Positions 12,980 through 17,161 of a stretch of DNA of 17,161 nt are shown here, one piece after another. The position numbers and the translations under genes were made by a program. A model generated the notes under the pieces. That model saw only the letters and a program-made list of their open reading frames with translations. It did no database searches and was not told the origin of the DNA. Numbering within the stretch: position 1 is the stretch's first letter; each line of letters begins with the position of its first letter. Source of the stretch: CBDBZL01 sp031399025 (GTDB lineage: Bacteria; Pseudomonadota; Alphaproteobacteria; Sphingomonadales; Sphingomonadaceae); contig JANNOJ010000023.1 in the NCBI GenBank assembly GCA_031399025.1, positions 1 through 17,161 of the forward strand, read 5' to 3'.

Positions 12980-15900
12980 ATGACCAGCGAGCTGCCCAAA
13001 ACCTTCGATCCCGCTGCCATCGAGGCGAAGTGGTACGCGCACTGGGAGCAGAGCGGCGCCTTCCGTCCCGCCCCCACTCCGGACCGGCCCCGGGCCGAGC
13101 CGTTCACCATCGTCAACCCGCCGCCTAACGTCACCGGCTCGCTGCATATCGGCCACGCGCTCGACAACACGCTGCAGGACGTCGCCATCCGCTACGAGCG
13201 CCTCCGCGGCAAGGACGCGCTGTGGGTGGTGGGCACCGACCACGCCGGCATCGCCACCCAGATGGTGGTCGAGCGCGAGCTGGAAAGGCGCCAGGACAAG
13301 CGCGCCAACTATTCGCGCGAGGAGTTCGTCGCCAAGGTGTGGGAGTGGAAGGAGGAGAGCGGCGGCGCCATCACCCGCCAGCTGCGCCGCCTCGGCTGCT
13401 CGATGGACTGGTCGCGCGAGCAGTTCACCATGGACCCGCATTTCTCCCGCGCGGTGGTGCATACATTTGTACGATTGTACAACGAGGGGCTGATCTATCG
13501 CGCCAAGCGGCTGGTGAACTGGGATCCGGCGCTCAAGACCGCCATCTCCGACCTCGAGGTGGAGAGCCGCGAGGTGCCCGGCCACATGTGGCACTTCAAG
13601 TACCCGCTCGCGAACGGCGCCACCTACACCTACGTCGAGCGCGACGCCGACGGCGCCGTGGTGCTGGAGGAAGAACGCGATTACATCGCCATCGCCACTA
13701 CCCGGCCCGAGACGATGCTCGGCGACGGCGCGGTTGCGGTCCACCCCTCGGACCAGCGCTACGCCCCCATCGTGGGGATGCTGTGCGAGATCCCGGTGGG
13801 CCCCAGGGAGCACCGCCGCCTCATCCCCATCATTACCGACGAATACCCCGATCCCGAGTTCGGCTCGGGCGCGGTCAAGATCACCGGCGCGCACGACCAG
13901 AACGACTACGCCGTCGCCCAGCGCAACAACATCCCGATGTACCGGCTGATGGACGAGGTCGCCGCCATGCGCACCGACGGCCTGCCCTACGCCCAGGCGG
14001 CGGCCCGCGCGGTGGAGATCGCCCGCGGCGCGGCGACAAGCGCGGCCGAGATCGACGCGCTCAACCTCGTCCCCGACGAGTACCGCGGCCTCGACCGCTA
14101 CGCGGCGCGGGCGCGCGTGGTGGCCGACATCGCCGCCGAGGGCCTGATGCTGGCCGTGGAGGACAAGCCCATCATGCAGCCCTTCGGCGACCGCGGCGGC
14201 GTGGTCATCGAGCCCATGCTCACCGACCAGTGGTGGGTCGACGCCGAGAAGCTCGCCGTCGCCCCGATGCAGGCGGTGCGCGACGGCGCGGTCGAGATCG
14301 TGCCCAAAACCTGGGAGAGGACTTTTTTCAACTGGATGGAGAACATCCAGCCTTGGTGCGTGTCACGCCAGCTGTGGTGGGGGCACAGGATACCGGCTTG
14401 GTATGGTCCATCGATCGATAGGGACGGTAACCCGCAAGTCGGTGACATTATAACCGCGGGCGTCCTTGACGGAGAGCTCGTCGCCGTCGCTCGTACGCGG
14501 ATGGACGTTCGCCCATTTGTTGCAGAAACTGGAAGCGAAGTGCTAGCCCAAGCGCGCGCGCTCTATCCGCCGCGCTTCACGATCGAGTTCACTGACGATC
14601 CTAACGCACGCAGCGACCACGAGACCATTCGCCTGCGCCGCGACCCCGACGTCCTCGATACCTGGTTCTCCTCCGCGCTGTGGCCATTCGCCACCCTCGG
14701 CTGGCCTGATAGCACCGAGCTGTTAAAGAGACATTACCCCAACTCGCTGCTCATCTCCGGCTTCGACATCCTGTTCTTCTGGGATGCGCGGATGATGATG
14801 TTCGGCCGCCATCTCACCGGCCAGGACCCTTGGAAGCGGCTCTACCTTCATGGCCTCGTCCGCGCGCCCGACGGGCAGAAGATGAGCAAATCCAAGGGCA
14901 ACGTGGTCGATCCGCTCGGCCTCATCGACCGCTACGGCGCCGACGCGCTGCGCTTCTTCATGGCCGCGATGGAGAGCCAGGGCCGCGACATCAAGATGGA
15001 TGAGAGCCGCCTCGAGGGCTACCGCAACTTCGCCACCAAGCTGTGGAACGCCGCCCGCTTCTGCCAGGCCAACGGCATCGGCGCCTCCACCACGCTCGCC
15101 GCCCCGCCCGCGACGCTGGCCGTCAACCGCTGGATCATCGGCGAGATCGTCGCCACGCAAACCGCGCTCGACCAGGCCATGGCCGACCTGCGCTTCGACG
15201 CCGCCGCCAATTCCATCTACCACTTCACCTGGGACCGCTTCTGCGACTGGTACCTGGAACTCATCAAGCCTGCCCTGAGCAGGGTCGAGGGGGGCCAGGT
15301 GGACGAGGAAACCCGCGCCGTAGCCGGTTGGGCGCTCGACCAAATCCTGGTCATGCTCCACCCCTTCATGCCCTTCGTCACCGAGGAGCTGTGGCACGCC
15401 CAGGCCGCCTTCGCGGGCCGCGCGCGCAAGTACGACCTGATCCTCGCCAAATGGCCCGAGCCGCGCGCCGCACCCGACCGCGAAGCCGCAGCCGAAGTCG
15501 AATGGCTGATCGCGTTAATCACTGCTGTACGGTCGGCTCGCAGCGAAATCGCGATTCCTCCGTCCGTGCGAACTGACATCTTCATTCTGACTACGATTTA
15601 CGGTGGCATTGACGCCTCGAAACCGCCGCCTGTTCCAACCACGTTGGTGGAGCGCTTCGATCGCAATCGCGCCATCCTTTATCGGATGGCTCGGATTGAA
15701 GAGGCCGACTTTCTTAATACGGGCATTCGCATAAGATTGAAGGACGGAACGCGTCTTAGAAAGGACGTTCCCTCCAGCGGGCCGAAAAAGACGCTAGGCC
15801 CTCAGTTGGTGGTACAAGACGTAACCTATTTGCTTCCGCTCGAAGGCATCATCGATCTTGACGCCGAGAAGTCACGCCTCGCCAAGGCCCGTGCGGCCTC

Positions 15901-16054
15901 CGAAAAGGAACGCGACGCCCTTGCTAAGCGCCTCGACAACCCCAGCTTCGTGGAAAAAGCCAAGCCCGAGGCGGTGGACAAGGCCCGCGCCGACCACGCG
16001 CATCACGCCGCCGAGGTCACCCGCCTCGAAGCGGCGCTGGCGCGGCTGGGCTAA
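12980..16054 (+). CDS. valS: Valyl-tRNA synthetase, long form with unusual inserts
   Basis: ValRS charges tRNA-Val in the cytoplasm. The 1024-residue product has the class I motifs HIGH (56-59, in GSLHIGHAL) and KMSKS (634-638). It also has ARRS/ValRS landmarks: TDHAGIATQ, NWDPALKTAISDLEVE, TTRPETMLGDGAVAVHP, DVLDTWFSSALWPF, SGFDILFFWDARMMMFG and a C-terminal coiled coil (about 960-1024). It is longer than E. coli ValRS (951). One reason is the stretch between HRIPAWYG and RRDPDVLDTWFSS, about 45 residues longer than in E. coli. Two stretches (about 14385-14620 and 15505-15875) have lower GC and different codon choice from the rest. The ATG at 12980 gives the typical N-terminus; a weak AGGAAGG lies some 35 nt upstream, so the ribosome site is unclear. 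Confidence 0.96.
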   Translation: MTSELPKTFDPAAIEAKWYAHWEQSGAFRPAPTPDRPRAEPFTIVNPPPNVTGSLHIGHALDNTLQDVAIRYERLRGKDALWVVGTDHAGIATQMVVERELERRQDKRANYSREEFVAKVWEWKEESGGAITRQLRRLGCSMDWSREQFTMDPHFSRAVVHTFVRLYNEGLIYRAKRLVNWDPALKTAISDLEVESREVPGHMWHFKYPLANGATYTYVERDADGAVVLEEERDYIAIATTRPETMLGDGAVAVHPSDQRYAPIVGMLCEIPVGPREHRRLIPIITDEYPDPEFGSGAVKITGAHDQNDYAVAQRNNIPMYRLMDEVAAMRTDGLPYAQAAARAVEIARGAATSAAEIDALNLVPDEYRGLDRYAARARVVADIAAEGLMLAVEDKPIMQPFGDRGGVVIEPMLTDQWWVDAEKLAVAPMQAVRDGAVEIVPKTWERTFFNWMENIQPWCVSRQLWWGHRIPAWYGPSIDRDGNPQVGDIITAGVLDGELVAVARTRMDVRPFVAETGSEVLAQARALYPPRFTIEFTDDPNARSDHETIRLRRDPDVLDTWFSSALWPFATLGWPDSTELLKRHYPNSLLISGFDILFFWDARMMMFGRHLTGQDPWKRLYLHGLVRAPDGQKMSKSKGNVVDPLGLIDRYGADALRFFMAAMESQGRDIKMDESRLEGYRNFATKLWNAARFCQANGIGASTTLAAPPATLAVNRWIIGEIVATQTALDQAMADLRFDAAANSIYHFTWDRFCDWYLELIKPALSRVEGGQVDEETRAVAGWALDQILVMLHPFMPFVTEELWHAQAAFAGRARKYDLILAKWPEPRAAPDREAAAEVEWLIALITAVRSARSEIAIPPSVRTDIFILTTIYGGIDASKPPPVPTTLVERFDRNRAILYRMARIEEADFLNTGIRIRLKDGTRLRKDVPSSGPKKTLGPQLVVQDVTYLLPLEGIIDLDAEKSRLAKARAASEKERDALAKRLDNPSFVEKAKPEAVDKARADHAHHAAEVTRLEAALARLG
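13467..13482 (+). repeat. Inverted repeat inside a rare-codon cluster of valS
   Basis: ttgtac (13467-13472) and gtacaa (13477-13482) are exact inverted copies separated by gatt. They lie in codons CAT-ACA-TTT-GTA-CGA-TTG (residues 161-166 of ValRS), an unusually AT-rich run for this gene, where most third positions are G or C. The function, if any, is unknown. Confidence 0.55.
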
Positions 16055-16174
16055 GCGATTTTCCTACCCGCCGTCCTTGTGGCATGACCCACACCCGATC
16101 GGCCCGCCGCAAGAGTGGTGGGAAGGCTATCGCAGCGAACAAGTGTCACCTGACGTCCATGCCTGTTTTTGCGT

Positions 16175-16203
16175 TTGAATACAGATGGTTAGCTTCATAT
16201 TGG
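16175..16203 (+). promoter_or_regulatory. Candidate sigma-70-type promoter for queE
   Basis: TTGAAT (16175-16180) and TATTGG (16198-16203) are separated by exactly 17 nt in the AT-rich part of the spacer. The -35 box matches TTGACA at four of six positions; the -10 box matches TATAAT only at its first three. Transcription would start near 16210, inside the palindrome that follows, and queE begins at 16251. The call rests on pattern alone. Confidence 0.35.
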
Positions 16204-16206
16204 CCG

Positions 16207-16223
16207 GGTGACACCGTGTCACC
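16207..16223. promoter_or_regulatory. Perfect 8-bp inverted repeat ggtgacac-c-gtgtcacc upstream of queE
   Basis: The arms are exact inverted copies around one central base. It lies four bases after the candidate -10 box, where a repressor would block transcription start. A single half-site (gtgtcacc) recurs at 16143-16150 and a gtcacc core at 16227-16232. It could be an operator, or one copy of a dispersed intergenic repeat. Confidence 0.5.
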
Positions 16224-16250
16224 TTCGTCACCTTCGCCCGGCCCGCCACC

Positions 16251-16985
16251 GTGCCGCTGACACTCGCCGTCACCACCCCCGGCGAGCCAGAAATCTTCGC
16301 CTCGATCCAGGGCGAGGGGCCCAGTGCCGGGCTTCCGGTCGCCTTCGTCCGCCTGTCGCGCTGCAACCTGGCCTGCGTGTGGTGCGACACCGCCTACACC
16401 TGGCATTTCGACGGCGACCCCCGCCCCCACCGCGCCGGCCTGACCTACGATCGCCGCGCCAACCAGGTCACCCTGCCCGAAGCCGAGGTCGCCGCCCGCA
16501 TCCGGGCGCTGGGCCAGCCGCGCCTCGTCGTCACCGGCGGCGAGCCGCTGCTCCAGGCCGCCCCGCTCGCCGCGCTGCTAGCGCTGCTGCCGGGGATGCA
16601 GGTGGAGATCGAGACCAACGGCACCGTGCCCCTGCCCCCGGCGCTCGATCCGCTGGTCCGCCAGTTCAACGTCAGCCCCAAGCTCGCCCACAGCGGCAAT
16701 CCGGCCGGGCTCGCCCTGCCGCCCGAGCGCCTCGCCGCCTGGGCCGCCGACCCCCGCGCCCAGTTCAAGTTCGTGATCGCCGACCCCGCCGACCTCGTCG
16801 AGGTCCGGGCGCTCGCCGCCGCGCACGCCATCGCCCCGCAGCGCATCTGGCTGATGCCCGAGGGCACCGACAGCGCCACCATCCGCGCCCGGCTGGCCTG
16901 GCTGGCGCCGCTGTGCCTCGAACACGGTTACCGCCTGAGCGACCGGCTCCACATTCACCTGTTCGGCGACACCCGCGGCACCTGA
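16251..16985 (+). CDS. queE: 7-carboxy-7-deazaguanine synthase (QueE)
   Basis: QueE is a radical-SAM enzyme that converts 6-carboxytetrahydropterin to 7-carboxy-7-deazaguanine, on the path to queuosine in tRNA. The 244-residue product has the [4Fe-4S]-binding cysteines C38, C42 and C45 in CNLACVWC. The substrate-binding FASIQGEGPSAGLP (16-29) and the SAM-contacting VTGGEP (94-99) are also seen. ETNGTV, FNVSPKLAHSGN and KFVIAD follow in the usual order. The start is a GTG at 16251; no ATG is available before the conserved region. There is no strong Shine-Dalgarno sequence. The other queuosine genes (queC, queD, queF) are not in the window. An insertion sequence begins about 40 nt after the stop. 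Confidence 0.95.
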   Translation: MPLTLAVTTPGEPEIFASIQGEGPSAGLPVAFVRLSRCNLACVWCDTAYTWHFDGDPRPHRAGLTYDRRANQVTLPEAEVAARIRALGQPRLVVTGGEPLLQAAPLAALLALLPGMQVEIETNGTVPLPPALDPLVRQFNVSPKLAHSGNPAGLALPPERLAAWAADPRAQFKFVIADPADLVEVRALAAAHAIAPQRIWLMPEGTDSATIRARLAWLAPLCLEHGYRLSDRLHIHLFGDTRGT

Positions 16986-17024
16986 CGGCGCGCAAAGCTA
17001 GCGGCCTGACTTCCGTAAGCACTA

Positions 17025-17161
17025 GGTTCTGAACTCATAAAGCTTGCGAGTGGTTGCTTTGGCTGATTCAAGGATTCCGAAAGGAGCCTTGGCATGGCGC
17101 GATACGATCTGAGCGAGGTTGAGTGGCGGCTGATCGAGCCGTTGCTGCCGAACAAGCCGCG
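17025..17161 (+). mobile_element. Left end of an IS5-type insertion sequence (continues past the window)
   Basis: After queE the sequence changes character. ctaggttctgaactcataaa (from 17022) looks like the terminal inverted repeat of an IS5-family element next to a CTAG-type target, followed by a transposase start with a strong ribosome site. The exact outer boundary cannot be fixed without the right end; 17022-17027 is the likely range. Confidence 0.65.
17094..17161 (+). CDS. IS5-family transposase (5' end only)
   Basis: The ATG at 17094 opens MARYDLSEVEWRLIEPLLP, then NKP, before the window ends. This is the N-terminus typical of IS5-group transposases that begin with a DUF4096-type helix-turn-helix segment and are often made by frameshifting between two frames. 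AAGGAG (17081-17086) lies 7 nt upstream, the best ribosome site in the window. Whether the transposase is intact cannot be judged from 22 codons. Confidence 0.88.
   Translation, partial: MARYDLSEVEWRLIEPLLPNKP

Larger units (their letters stand above)
16055..16250. other. valS-queE intergenic region
   Basis: This 196-nt spacer holds no credible gene. Its middle (about 16160-16200) is clearly more AT-rich than the surrounding genes. It contains a candidate promoter, a palindrome, a 9-bp tandem repeat (gtcaccttc at 16218-16226 and 16227-16235) and a further gtgtcacc half-site at 16143-16150. I see no terminator for valS and no recognisable preQ1 riboswitch. Confidence 0.7.

Noticed and set aside
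16055..16250. Possible preQ1 riboswitch ahead of queE
   Set aside because: No preQ1-type hairpin plus A-rich tail is visible; only the palindrome and tandem repeat stand out.
1..17161. tRNA or rRNA genes, CRISPR arrays, prophage or defence genes
   Set aside because: None could be seen on either strand; the content is core genes plus one partial insertion sequence.

Overview
The window is high-GC bacterial chromosome, roughly 70% G+C in the coding parts. Gene content and protein style point to an alphaproteobacterium, most likely of the order Sphingomonadales. The indicators are a mitochondrial-type ATP12 chaperone gene, a STAS-MlaE fusion permease, an ispH-thrB-rnhA cluster, a DUF4153 remnant and a characteristic small lipoprotein. 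This placement is inference from family resemblance; there is no rRNA gene to confirm it.

Layout. (1) 1-153, minus: 5' end of a small lipoprotein gene, divergent from (2) 269-2817, plus: ispH (isoprenoid synthesis), thrB (threonine synthesis) and rnhA (RNase HI), with a three-copy 17-bp tandem repeat between thrB and rnhA. (3) 2985-4818, minus: rpsU (ribosomal protein S21), a hairpin, a membrane-anchored FKBP-type prolyl isomerase, and directly downstream a wrecked DUF4153 membrane-protein gene. (4) 5053-9181, plus: a tightly packed chain of six genes, crcB (fluoride channel), RluA-family pseudouridine synthase, PaiB-like FMN-binding protein, HAD phosphatase, a 79-residue two-helix membrane protein and an ATP12-type F1 assembly chaperone. 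Most junctions overlap by 1-4 nt. (5) 9197-12823, minus: a lipid-transport (Mla-type) ABC operon, mlaE (with STAS domain), mlaF, mlaD and an auxiliary outer-membrane lipoprotein. (6) 12980-16985, plus: valS, a 196-nt spacer with an inverted repeat, and queE (queuosine/7-deazaguanine synthesis). (7) From about 17025 to the end: left end and first codons of an IS5-type insertion sequence.

Most of this is core metabolism and envelope maintenance, and I see no defence island, CRISPR array, prophage or clear new multi-gene system. The parts that deserve a second look are the DUF4153 pseudogene, the ribosome-binding-site tandem repeat, lower-GC patches and an enlarged insertion inside valS, a rare-codon cluster with an inverted repeat also in valS, the palindrome at the queE promoter region, and the uncharacterised small membrane protein fixed between HAD and ATP12 genes.
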